A stretch of 6,843 nucleotides of DNA from JBCBSK01 sp039819185 (lineage in GTDB: Bacteria > Pseudomonadota > Alphaproteobacteria > Rhizobiales > Tepidamorphaceae). The stretch covers positions 1 through 6,843 of the forward strand of contig JBCBSK010000174.1 in assembly GCA_039819185.1 (NCBI GenBank), written 5' to 3'. The translations under genes were made by a program, and so were the position numbers. Below the pieces are notes generated by a model, which had not been told where the DNA came from, ran no database searches, and saw only the letters and a program-made list of their open reading frames with translations. Each line of letters opens with the position of its first letter. Positions within the stretch are counted from its first letter, which is position 1. Shown one piece after another: positions 1 through 5,038 of the stretch.

Positions 1-813
1 CAGCCTGTTGTTGACCGTGAGGAATGCTGCGGTGAACGGATCGAGCGCGGTGGCTGCCTCATCCTGATCGACCGAGACCAGAGTCGCGCCATCGGCAGCG
101 ATCGCCACGGCTTGCGCGATCTCCCGCACGGTCGGCGAGTCTGAACTGGCCACATGATAACTACCGGCGGCATCTGGCGTCATGAGAGCCGCGACATAGG
201 CATCAGCGGCGGCATCGACGTGCAGCGTCGAGGTACGCGCCATCCCATCACCGACGAAGATCGACCGGCCATCACGCCGTGCGGCTGCGAGCATAGCTGG
301 AACGAAGATGCTCCCGCCATGGCCATAGACGAAGGAGGCCAGTCGAAGCTCGGTGGCGCGTATCCCAGTTACATGCCCCGCAAACACCTGGCTGGTCGCA
401 AAGCCACGGACGGCTGCAGGATGATCGGCGATGATCGGAGCATCTTCCGAAAGAGCGCTATCACCTGAGTCACCAAGAAACACCGTGCCGTTTGATACGA
501 TCAGGGTTTTGCCGGTGCCCGTCATCTCAGACAGCATGGCGGCGATTGCCTCATGCTCCCAGGCAACGGCCTGCAGGAACTCGGTGTTGTGGCCTGCGAA
601 GGCCGTGTGGATGACGGCATCGACGGATTGTGTCGCGGCACCCCAATCGTCCGGCTGGTCCAACGGCAGCACCACCGGCTCGATTCCCTCCGGAAGGCTG
701 GTGGCACGATCCGCGTCACGCACGGTGCCGACGACCTGGACAGTCTGCGTCAGACGCTTCTGGCAAACGCGTTGCCCGACATAACCATTGGCGCCTGTTA
801 CGAGAACTCTCAT
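1..813 (-). CDS. SDR-family NAD(P)-binding oxidoreductase (C-terminus cut by window edge)
   Basis: The minus frame is open from ATG at 813 to base 1, giving 271 residues with no stop. A GGGAG Shine-Dalgarno lies 7 bases upstream of the ATG. The N-terminus MRVLVTGANGYVG is a Rossmann fold with the GxxGxxG dinucleotide motif (residues 7-13). Residues around 180-200 read ELRLASFVYGHGG then FVPAML, which resembles the 'LRLPPSVHGxGD..FVPAL' stretch of a subfamily of atypical extended SDRs. A Ser is kept at the expected strand (VSNGTVF), but I see no YxxxK catalytic pair in the visible part. The visible length suggests only some 15-30 residues are missing. The substrate is unknown. The divergent HxlR regulator suggests induction by electrophiles, quinones or a related small molecule, which is inference. 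The family assignment is solid; the reaction is not. Confidence 0.85.
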   Translation of the reverse strand, partial: MRVLVTGANGYVGQRVCQKRLTQTVQVVGTVRDADRATSLPEGIEPVVLPLDQPDDWGAATQSVDAVIHTAFAGHNTEFLQAVAWEHEAIAAMLSEMTGTGKTLIVSNGTVFLGDSGDSALSEDAPIIADHPAAVRGFATSQVFAGHVTGIRATELRLASFVYGHGGSIFVPAMLAAARRDGRSIFVGDGMARTSTLHVDAAADAYVAALMTPDAAGSYHVASSDSPTVREIAQAVAIAADGATLVSVDQDEAATALDPFTAAFLTVNNRL

Positions 814-892
814 ACGACATCTCCCATTCAGATGCCGCGCAAGCTAGGGTCGGCTAGATCGTCCTTGAAGAACGCACTTCCGGGTAAGCTCC
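814..892. promoter_or_regulatory. Divergent promoter/operator region, SDR gene and hxlR-type gene
   Basis: This 79-bp gap separates two divergent starts, so both promoters and any operator must sit here or in the coding ends. On the minus strand, TTCAAG and TAGCTT are 17 bp apart, a weak -35/-10 pair for the SDR gene (about three matches in each hexamer). Its spacer holds CTAG-N6-CTAG, readable as an inverted or direct repeat (positions 844-857). A second small inverted repeat, GAAG-N6-CTTC, lies at 867-880. HxlR-family regulators usually bind such short inverted repeats in the gap to the divergent target gene. The exact sites are guesses. Confidence 0.4.
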
Positions 893-1285
893 ATGGCACG
901 TCCCAGGCGAGATCATCGTGACTGTCCCTATGAAGCGGCCGCGCAGGCCATGAAATGCATCGGCGGACGCTGGAAGATTTTGATTGTCCGTTACCTGCTC
1001 GACCGCGATGCGGCCGGCTTCAACGAACTGCAACGGGTGCTGCCTGGCGTATCGCCGAAAATGCTGACACAGCAGTTGCGCGAGCTTGCGACGGATGGCG
1101 TGGTGCTGCGGCACGAGCTTGTCTCCGATCCGCCCAAGACTGTGCGGTATCGTCTAACACCTCTGGGACGTGATCTGGCGCCCGTTTCCGCAGCATTGTC
1201 GGTCTGGGGACAAGCCTGGCTGGAGCGCTACGGCACGTCTGCCCAGATTGCCAAACCGGCTGACGAGGCTGCAACCGCTCAATAA
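893..1285 (+). CDS. HxlR-family winged-helix transcriptional regulator
   Basis: This 130-residue protein has the full HxlR signature. Residues 11-12 are the conserved CP, followed by an IGGRWKILI helix (23-31) and FNELQRVLPGVSPKMLTQQL (43-62), which covers the recognition helix. RELATDGVV and a RYRLTPLGRDL wing follow (about 63-95), ending with the WG dimer helix. HxlR proteins are small dimeric DNA-binding regulators. In several members (HypR, YodB, QorR) the N-terminal Cys senses disulfide, aldehyde or quinone stress. Cys11 is the only cysteine seen here apart from Cys22 in MKCIGG. The gene is divergent from the SDR oxidoreductase, the usual HxlR/target arrangement. The ATG at 893 puts CP at the family's normal place; its upstream GGTAAG is a weak ribosome site. 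The 3' end overlaps the convergent XRE-cupin gene by 7 bp. Confidence 0.93.
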   Translation: MARPRRDHRDCPYEAAAQAMKCIGGRWKILIVRYLLDRDAAGFNELQRVLPGVSPKMLTQQLRELATDGVVLRHELVSDPPKTVRYRLTPLGRDLAPVSAALSVWGQAWLERYGTSAQIAKPADEAATAQ

Positions 1286-1869
1286 ATCGGCGGCGCGACG
1301 ACCCAGATGACGACGGCGGGCACCGTTCCCGGATTGCGCCATTGATAGGGTTCATGGCGAAAACGGAAACTGTCGCCGGCTTCAAGACTGTGCCAGCGCC
1401 CGGCGATGCGCATATCGAGCTGACCCGAAACAATATAGCCTGCCTCCTCGGTGTCGCGCAGAATCGGTTCGGGCAAGCTGGCACCAGCGGCGAACTCCGA
1501 TCGAAAGACTTCGAAGGCGCCGCCGAGATCGGGCGACAGCAGCTCTTCGACGAAGCCCTCCTCCTGGCTGCCGAGTTGCCGGCGATGGGCGCGCCGCACA
1601 ACATGTGCCGTCTCAGGCGCAGGTCCAGGCTCGTTGCGGAACAGAAGCGAGAGCGGCACGTCATAAAGCGCGACCAGCCGGCGCAGATCTGACAGCGCCG
1701 GCTCCGTCAGGCCGCGCTCGATCTGGCTCAGCCAGCCGACGGACCTGTCGACCGCATCTGCCACCTGTTGCAGGGTCATGTGGCGCGACTTGCGCAAGGC
1801 CCTCAGATCGGCGCCAAGCCGATTGGTTTGCGCCAGATGCGCGTCGGGCCTCTTTTCCGCGAGTGACAT
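1279..1869 (-). CDS. XRE-family regulator with C-terminal cupin domain (PuuR-like)
   Basis: This 196-residue protein has two domains. Residues about 18-77 are an XRE helix-turn-helix (LGADLRALRKSRHMTLQQVA, then SVGWLSQIERGLTEPALSDL). Residues about 120-192 are a cupin_2 barrel (EEAGYIVSGQLDMRIAGRWH, then LEAGDSFRFRHEPYQWRNPG). HTH-cupin proteins are cytoplasmic repressors or activators that bind a small ligand in the barrel; known ones control polyamine, amino-acid or sulfonate catabolism. No obvious catabolic target lies beside this one, so its regulon is unknown. The ATG at 1869 has no Shine-Dalgarno, and the next in-frame Met (residue 31) falls inside the HTH, so 1869 is preferred. The gene converges on the HxlR gene with overlapping stop regions and lies 106 bp downstream of rcdA on the same strand. 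Confidence 0.92.
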   Translation of the reverse strand: MSLAEKRPDAHLAQTNRLGADLRALRKSRHMTLQQVADAVDRSVGWLSQIERGLTEPALSDLRRLVALYDVPLSLLFRNEPGPAPETAHVVRRAHRRQLGSQEEGFVEELLSPDLGGAFEVFRSEFAAGASLPEPILRDTEEAGYIVSGQLDMRIAGRWHSLEAGDSFRFRHEPYQWRNPGTVPAVVIWVVAPPIY

Positions 1870-1875
1870 GGCACG

Positions 1876-1905
1876 GTTTTAGCGGCCAAGACCACGACAG
1901 TGCAA
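1876..1905 (-). promoter_or_regulatory. Candidate promoter of the XRE-cupin gene, leaderless arrangement
   Basis: Read on the minus strand, TTGCAC (1905-1900) and TAAAAC (1881-1876) are separated by 18 bp and resemble sigma-70 -35 and -10 hexamers. The -10 ends only 6 bp before the ATG at 1869, so transcription would begin at or next to the start codon. This agrees with the missing ribosome-binding site. Leaderless mRNAs are common in alphaproteobacteria. This is a sequence match only. Confidence 0.35.
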
Positions 1906-1926
1906 TTGACCTCTGCTAGCGCTTGA

Positions 1927-1950
1927 GAAACGGCGATACACCGTCGCTTC
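1927..1950 (-). terminator. Weak hairpin downstream of rcdA
   Basis: On the minus strand GAAGCGACG and CGCCGTTTC can pair around a 6-base loop, with one G-U wobble and one A-C mismatch. The hairpin begins 25 bp past the rcdA stop. Only a short T run (within GTTTCTC) follows, so it would be a poor intrinsic terminator at best. It could instead be incidental. Confidence 0.25.
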
Positions 1951-1975
1951 GAGGCGCGTCAGCGCAGTGGCAGCC

Positions 1976-2515
1976 TCACCCCCGCCCGAAGGCGCGGGCA
2001 AGTTGGTCGAGATGACCGTGTACGGCGCTGTCGCGGGGCGTTGCCACCTGATCGTTATCGTAGGCGAGCATATCGAGATGGCGGATCCGCTGTTGCAGCC
2101 GGATCGAGCGTTCGATCAAATCGGTCAGCGGCGTCGGCAATTCGTTGTAGCCTGCCGAGACATCATCCCCGGCCGGATCGATCAGTTTGATCTTGGCGCG
2201 CTCCTTGCGCGCCTGAACCGGCGTCATTTCCCGCTCGGCGACGGCGCGATGAACGAGCAGCCAGGAGGCAAGCTGCATCAACCGCGTGGTCAGCTTCATG
2301 CTCTCGGCGGCATAAGCCAGCCCTGCCAGCCGGCTCAGCGTCTTCGAATCGGTCCGCCCGTCGCCGTCGAGATAGTCGGCGGTTTCCTCCAGAAGACCCA
2401 TGCCCTCGCGGAACAGATCCCGAAACCGATCCGAACTCAACATCCGCTCAGCAAAAGCGATCGGCCCATCGGCGAACACGACGTCGAGATCGTCGCCTTG
2501 AACTTTGTCCATCAT
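1976..2515 (-). CDS. rcdA: RcdA, regulator of CtrA degradation (DUF1465 family)
   Basis: This 179-residue protein matches the DUF1465/RcdA family in length and in its core. The stretch at residues 43-87 contains EETADYLDGDGR, LAYAAESMKLTTRLMQLASWLL and the acidic/helical pattern of the helix-bundle protein. A second helical segment, LTDLIERSIRLQQRIRHLDML, ends the fold, followed by a short loose tail. In Caulobacter, RcdA is a cytoplasmic adaptor that works with CpdR and PopA to bring CtrA and other substrates to the polar ClpXP protease during the swarmer-to-stalked transition. A good GGGAG ribosome site lies 6 bases before ATG 2515; a second ATG follows directly. A CtrA box and a terminator-like hairpin lie upstream, so CtrA feedback on this gene is plausible. 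The family call is strong; the role in this species is inferred. Confidence 0.88.
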   Translation of the reverse strand: MMDKVQGDDLDVVFADGPIAFAERMLSSDRFRDLFREGMGLLEETADYLDGDGRTDSKTLSRLAGLAYAAESMKLTTRLMQLASWLLVHRAVAEREMTPVQARKERAKIKLIDPAGDDVSAGYNELPTPLTDLIERSIRLQQRIRHLDMLAYDNDQVATPRDSAVHGHLDQLARAFGRG

Positions 2516-2546
2516 ATGCGTCTCCCACAGGATCTCGGGGGAAACC

Positions 2547-2561
2547 GTCCCATTCAGGGAC
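2547..2561. repeat. Short inverted repeat upstream of rcdA
   Basis: GTCCC and GGGAC are separated by 5 bases, 32 bp before the rcdA start. A TTGACT hexamer overlaps its edge on the minus strand. It could be an operator or a small hairpin in the rcdA leader. Five-base arms are weak evidence. Confidence 0.3.
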
Positions 2562-2610
2562 AGTCAAACACCCCATCCCACCTGCCTAGCAAGGCACGGG
2601 CCGCGCTTGT

Positions 2611-2617
2611 GGTTAAC
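2611..2617 (-). promoter_or_regulatory. Possible CtrA half-site upstream of rcdA
   Basis: The minus strand reads GTTAACC, matching the TTAACC half of a CtrA site, 96 bp before the rcdA start. The second TTAA half at the 7-bp spacing is absent. It is one of three GTTAAC hexamers in 195 bp. Confidence 0.35.
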
Positions 2618-2670
2618 GCGGATGCCTCAATTGGCCGGAGTTTCTCGAAAAATGCCGCCGCTGTCGCCCG

Positions 2671-2701
2671 AAAAAGAAAAGAGCCGCAAAAAAGCGGCTC
2701 T
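2671..2701 (-). terminator. Rho-independent terminator, minus strand
   Basis: AGAGCCGC and GCGGCTCT form a perfect 8-bp GC-rich stem with a 6-base loop (2680-2701). On the minus strand it is followed by TTTCTTTTTC, the expected U-rich tail. The plus-strand side has no T run, so it works in one direction only. It ends minus-strand transcripts from upstream: either the glycosyltransferase-methyltransferase-DUF1192 operon, whose last stop is 165 bp away, or a short RNA started near the CtrA box. It also lies in the path of any rcdA transcript begun at that box. Confidence 0.85.
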
Positions 2702-2705
2702 GAGA

Positions 2706-2711
2706 GTTAAC
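2706..2711. promoter_or_regulatory. GTTAAC hexamer, possible CtrA half-site
   Basis: This is the middle of three GTTAAC sites, 94 and 95 bp from the other two. On the minus strand it sits between the second stem-loop and the terminator. Its flank (TTAACT on the minus strand) fits the CtrA half-site less well than the other two. Confidence 0.2.
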
Positions 2712-2790
2712 AGGGAGGCGTCAAACAGAGTGGACAGGAGCCACTCAATATCCAGGGAGACTGGATAGCATCTTGTTTACCCAACTCGCC

Positions 2791-2806
2791 TTAAGGAAAG
2801 GTTAAC
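2791..2806. promoter_or_regulatory. CtrA box, TTAA-N7-TTAAC
   Basis: The plus strand reads TTAAGGAAAGGTTAAC, a full match to the CtrA consensus TTAA-N7-TTAAC. The minus strand also reads TTAA-N7-TTAA, beginning with the TTAACC half. It lies 275 bp upstream of rcdA, the gene for a factor that promotes CtrA proteolysis, and 25-40 bp upstream of the candidate small RNA. CtrA boxes usually overlap the -35 of activated promoters, which would place a start near 2755-2770 on the minus strand. The only plus-strand gene that could use it begins more than 2 kb away, so control of minus-strand transcription is the likelier role. Confidence 0.65.
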
Positions 2807-2865
2807 GGCGGGTAAGGTCACGCCCTAAAATGCGGGAAAATTTACTCTGCAACCAAGAGACAGCG

Positions 2866-3057
2866 TCAGCTCTTGAAAACGCTGTCCGCAGCAGCCCGGC
2901 TGGCGGATTTCCGCGTAATCTCTTCACGCAGACGCGCGATCTCGCCCTCCAACAGCGCAATCCGCTCGTCGAGTTCCTCGATCGACAGCGCGGCAAGGTC
3001 CATGCCGACCTCATGACCGGTCAGCGTGATCTTCGGTTGATCGTCGTCGAACACCAC
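2866..3057 (-). CDS. DUF1192-family small coiled-coil protein
   Basis: This 63-residue protein begins MVFDDDQPK, continues with THEVG-like TGHEVGMDLAALSIEEL, and then has a charged heptad-like helix (about 26-50, LDERIALLEGEIARLREEI). It ends KSASRAAADSVFKS. This order is the DUF1192 pattern, a short alphaproteobacterial family of unknown function. The start is GTG at 3057, with a second GTG directly after it. The GGGGG ribosome site is 4 bases from the first and 7 from the second, so a 62-residue product is equally possible. The gene lies 18 bp downstream of the methyltransferase on the same strand. Its family is often found near DUF1465/rcdA (from memory). It is probably a cytoplasmic, self-associating helical protein. 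Confidence 0.85.
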   Translation of the reverse strand: MVFDDDQPKITLTGHEVGMDLAALSIEELDERIALLEGEIARLREEITRKSASRAAADSVFKS

Positions 3058-3075
3058 ATATCCCCCAATTGGGTG

Positions 3076-3783
3076 TTACCCGGCATCGCCGTTGAGAAAT
3101 CCCGGCAGGTCATTGAAACCGATAATGCCGAGCCGCTTATAATGATGGCGCAGGACGCCAAACGGCAAGTCCGCCCAGTCCGTGATATCAAAGCTCTGCC
3201 GGTCGGTGTTGGCACGCTTGCAGACCACACCAACCCCCTGATCGATCGCGATAACGCGCAAATCGACGTCGTCGCGGGCCTTGAACTCCATAACCGCTTT
3301 CCAGACATCACCGTTCCAGGCATGGCTCTGACGCGGCACAGCCTGGTGCTTCCAGGTCAGCGGCAGACAATCATGCAGGCCGATAACTCCGCCCGGGGCG
3401 AGCACGCCAAGCGCATTGTCTATGTCGCGGCGCACCTGATCATAGATATGCAGTCCGTCGATGAACACGACATCGAAGGTCTCGGTATTGGTGGCAAAGA
3501 AGGCATCGCTCGTCATCCGATGAGTGCCGCCACGCACGGGATCAACACCTACCTTGAGCGCGCAAGACACACTGGAAAACAGCGTGTCTTCATTGCAGCC
3601 GATTTCGAGATAGCGTGTAGCATTCGTGGCGGAGATCGCATGCGCGACCACGTCGAGGCGCGTTTCGGGCGCTTGCGACCAATCGAATGGCAGGCGACCG
3701 GGCTCGCTCTCGCCCGCGAGATGGCTCTTGAGACGCCTGAGCCGATAGCCTGCCCGCAGCAGCCAGGTCGAATGCTCGGTCAT
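3076..3783 (-). CDS. Class I SAM-dependent methyltransferase (Methyltransf_24-like)
   Basis: This 235-residue protein has a Rossmann-type methyltransferase core. YLEIGCNEDTLF (58-69) is motif I, the SAM-binding loop. VGVDP (78-82) carries the acidic residue after strand 2. FDVVFIDGLHIYDQV (103-117) is the motif IV region, and LAPGGVIGLHDCLP (128-141) covers the next strand and the conserved HD found in Methyltransf_24 proteins, where it often helps bind metal or substrate. It has no signal peptide or membrane segment. Its ATG overlaps the upstream glycosyltransferase stop as ATGA, so translation is probably coupled. The neighbour suggests O-methylation of a sugar in a surface glycan or glycolipid, which is inference. 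The acceptor is unknown. The family call is secure. Confidence 0.88.
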   Translation of the reverse strand: MTEHSTWLLRAGYRLRRLKSHLAGESEPGRLPFDWSQAPETRLDVVAHAISATNATRYLEIGCNEDTLFSSVSCALKVGVDPVRGGTHRMTSDAFFATNTETFDVVFIDGLHIYDQVRRDIDNALGVLAPGGVIGLHDCLPLTWKHQAVPRQSHAWNGDVWKAVMEFKARDDVDLRVIAIDQGVGVVCKRANTDRQSFDITDWADLPFGVLRHHYKRLGIIGFNDLPGFLNGDAG

Positions 3784-4892
3784 CGCCTGCCAACAGTCTT
3801 GCGTCTGAGAACACCACGCATGCCTTTTTCAAGCCGGCGCAAGCTCGAAGGGAAAGCCGGCAGCCGGCCCGAGACGTCCGTTCGAACAAGCGGTAAGGCC
3901 GTCGCGACGAAGTCGTGCGCGAGCGTTTGAAACGAGCGTTCGGCTTGGACATGTCCGATTGTCGCCTGGTTGAGTGCCTGCGCTGGATCGGCGGCGATCC
4001 GATCGATCGCCTGAGCCCAGGCCGTTCCCGTATTCTCGACGAGCATGGTCGGGCTGATCGAACTTTCGACGTACGGCCGGGCGGCGGAAAACAGGGCCGG
4101 CACGCCATGGCCGTGGAAATCGACGATCTTGATGTCCGACTTGGCATCGGAAAAGCGCTGCAAATCCGGATCGGCGCCCGTGACCATCGGCGCAAGGCCA
4201 ATCATGTCATCGCTCTCGGCCAGTCGCCGGGCCAGCCCAGCGGGCGGCAGGAAGGGGATATGCTCGGCGACCGGCAGGCGTTCCGTCATTGCCTCGGGAA
4301 ACCGCCCGATCAGGGTGAGGTCGAGCCCGTTGCGCCGGACGCCGTCAGCAATACCGTCGACCACGTCAGGCATGACGTTAAAGATCAACGGCAAATCGCT
4401 CGACACCCAGATCGCACGGCGGGCGGGGCCCACTCGCGGTAGCATAGAGCGCTCCGGCAGAAGTCCATTGTGGAGCATGTGGAAGCGCTCGATGACGTCA
4501 ACACCTGCGACAGACCCCATCTCACGGGCGAGAAAACGCGATGTCGCAGTCACGACCCGCGCCGCACTCAAACACCAGACGATCCGCTCAGCCTCCCGAC
4601 TCCAGCGGCCTTTTTCGAGATCGTTCGGAAGGGCCAGAACAAAATCATCAACATCATAGAGAAAGGGGCACCTGTTGCGCTTGAGCCAGCCGATCTGCCG
4701 ACTACCGAGATTGCGATGCGCGATGACATGGCTGAAGCGGTTTGGAAGATCCGGCCCCAGGAGGTTCATGTCGCGATCAGCAAGGGCGTATGCGTCGATT
4801 AGCCCACCCTCTTTGGCAGCCGCCAGGATCGGCTCGAGCCGGATGCGCGAAATGAAATCGTCAGCAGCGAGCAAAAGGACGTTCGTGGTCAT
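3780..4892 (-). CDS. Glycosyltransferase, GT4/GT-B-like
   Basis: This 370-residue protein has the layout of a GT-B enzyme. Residues 1-150 form an N-terminal half with VLLLAADD, FLYDVDDFVLALP (77-89, the DVDD element seen in many bacterial GT4-like proteins) and a VVTATSRFLAREM helix. The C-terminal half has LTLIGRFPE and the donor-site stretch SDAKSDIKIVDFHGHGVPAL (248-267), which matches the 'KSDIKxVE..A.GVP' element. Here Asp258 replaces the usual Glu. There is no signal peptide, and the basic, hydrophobic tail (about 350-370) may touch the membrane. It probably moves a sugar from a nucleotide donor to a surface polysaccharide or lipid acceptor; both are unknown. It is the first gene of a minus-strand operon and overlaps the methyltransferase by 4 bp. 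The ribosome site before ATG 4892 is weak. Confidence 0.82.
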   Translation of the reverse strand: MTTNVLLLAADDFISRIRLEPILAAAKEGGLIDAYALADRDMNLLGPDLPNRFSHVIAHRNLGSRQIGWLKRNRCPFLYDVDDFVLALPNDLEKGRWSREAERIVWCLSAARVVTATSRFLAREMGSVAGVDVIERFHMLHNGLLPERSMLPRVGPARRAIWVSSDLPLIFNVMPDVVDGIADGVRRNGLDLTLIGRFPEAMTERLPVAEHIPFLPPAGLARRLAESDDMIGLAPMVTGADPDLQRFSDAKSDIKIVDFHGHGVPALFSAARPYVESSISPTMLVENTGTAWAQAIDRIAADPAQALNQATIGHVQAERSFQTLAHDFVATALPLVRTDVSGRLPAFPSSLRRLEKGMRGVLRRKTVGRR

Positions 4893-4909
4893 GTCGCTTC
4901 ATGCCATGC

Positions 4910-4921
4910 TGGGATTGAAAC
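4910..4921 (+). repeat. Direct repeat copy 1, TGGGATTGAAAC
   Basis: It matches 11 of 12 bases of a second copy at 4963-4974, 53 bp apart, close to five helical turns. It lies 18 bp before the glycosyltransferase start. It may be a regulator-binding site. Confidence 0.4.
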
Positions 4922-4962
4922 GCGAAGAGGTGACCTGAACGACAGAGGCGCATTGTCGGAGT

Positions 4963-4974
4963 TGGGATTGAGAC
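4963..4974 (+). repeat. Direct repeat copy 2, TGGGATTGAGAC
   Basis: This copy overlaps the candidate -35 (4968-4973) of the quinone oxidoreductase operon, so a protein bound here would affect that promoter directly. One base differs from copy 1. Confidence 0.4.
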
Positions 4975-5038
4975 TGCGCGTGAAACCGCTTAGCACTTTC
5001 ATTTCCCAAATCGCACTTGCCAAATAGCTGTTCCCACC

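Larger units (their letters stand above)
2671..2770 (-). ncRNA. Candidate small structured RNA or 3'-UTR RNA
   Basis: On the minus strand three stem-loops follow each other without a gene. The first is TATCCAG/CTGGATA (7 bp, loop TCTCC, 2767-2749). The second is GAGTGG/CCACTC (6 bp, loop CTCCTGT, 2746-2728). The third is the terminator at 2701-2680 with its U tail. A single-stranded CCTCCC lies at 2718-2713. CU-rich loops that can pair with Shine-Dalgarno sequences are typical of alphaproteobacterial trans-acting sRNAs. The 5' end is uncertain: GCTATCC at 2769-2763 could itself be a -10, in which case the first repeat would be an operator. It could also be only the 3' UTR of the DUF1192 operon. 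I do not recognise a named RNA family. Confidence 0.4.
2516..2865. other. 350-bp gene-free region rich in regulatory signals
   Basis: No convincing coding frame lies between the rcdA start and the DUF1192 stop; the open frames that cross it are antisense to the neighbours. It holds a CtrA box (2791-2806), three GTTAAC hexamers (2612, 2706, 2801), two stem-loops (2749-2767 and 2728-2746), a minus-strand terminator (2671-2701) and a small GTCCC/GGGAC inverted repeat (2547-2561). The rcdA promoter must lie somewhere here, but I see no clear sigma-70 pair close to the gene; TTGACT at 2567-2562 (minus) has no good -10 partner. Confidence 0.7.
4893..5038. promoter_or_regulatory. Divergent promoter region, glycosyltransferase and quinone oxidoreductase genes
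   Basis: This 146-bp region starts both flanking operons. On the plus strand TTGAGA (4968-4973) and TAGCAC (4991-4996) are 17 bp apart, a good -35 with a poor -10, for the oxidoreductase operon. The 12-mer TGGGATTGARAC occurs twice, and its second copy covers this -35. A TTSCCAAAT pair lies further down (5003-5011 and 5017-5025), between the -10 and the start codon. No clear minus-strand promoter was found. Confidence 0.5.

Noticed and set aside
1020..1664. Minus-strand open frame of 214 codons overlapping the regulator genes
   Set aside because: It spans two confidently assigned genes in other frames and its translation is Arg/Ser/Pro-rich without motifs.
1967..2710. Plus-strand open frame of 247 codons
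   Set aside because: It is antisense to rcdA and crosses the terminator hairpin; no recognisable domain.
3064..3073. Perfect palindrome CCCAATTGGG between methyltransferase and DUF1192
   Set aside because: Its arms overlap the DUF1192 ribosome-binding site and are too short for a stable hairpin; a single 10-bp palindrome is weak evidence for an operator.
2830..3930. Long plus-strand open frame of 366 codons
   Set aside because: It is antisense to the DUF1192 and methyltransferase genes, which show clear family motifs, and its own translation has none. It is the usual shadow frame of GC-rich DNA.
3590..4659. Several open frames on both strands inside the glycosyltransferase gene
   Set aside because: All are out-of-frame shadows of the glycosyltransferase, whose GT-B motifs fix the true frame.
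4940..4958. CGACA-N9-TGTCG inverted repeat in the divergent promoter region
   Set aside because: Five-base arms with a 9-base gap are expected by chance, and it does not line up with a promoter element.
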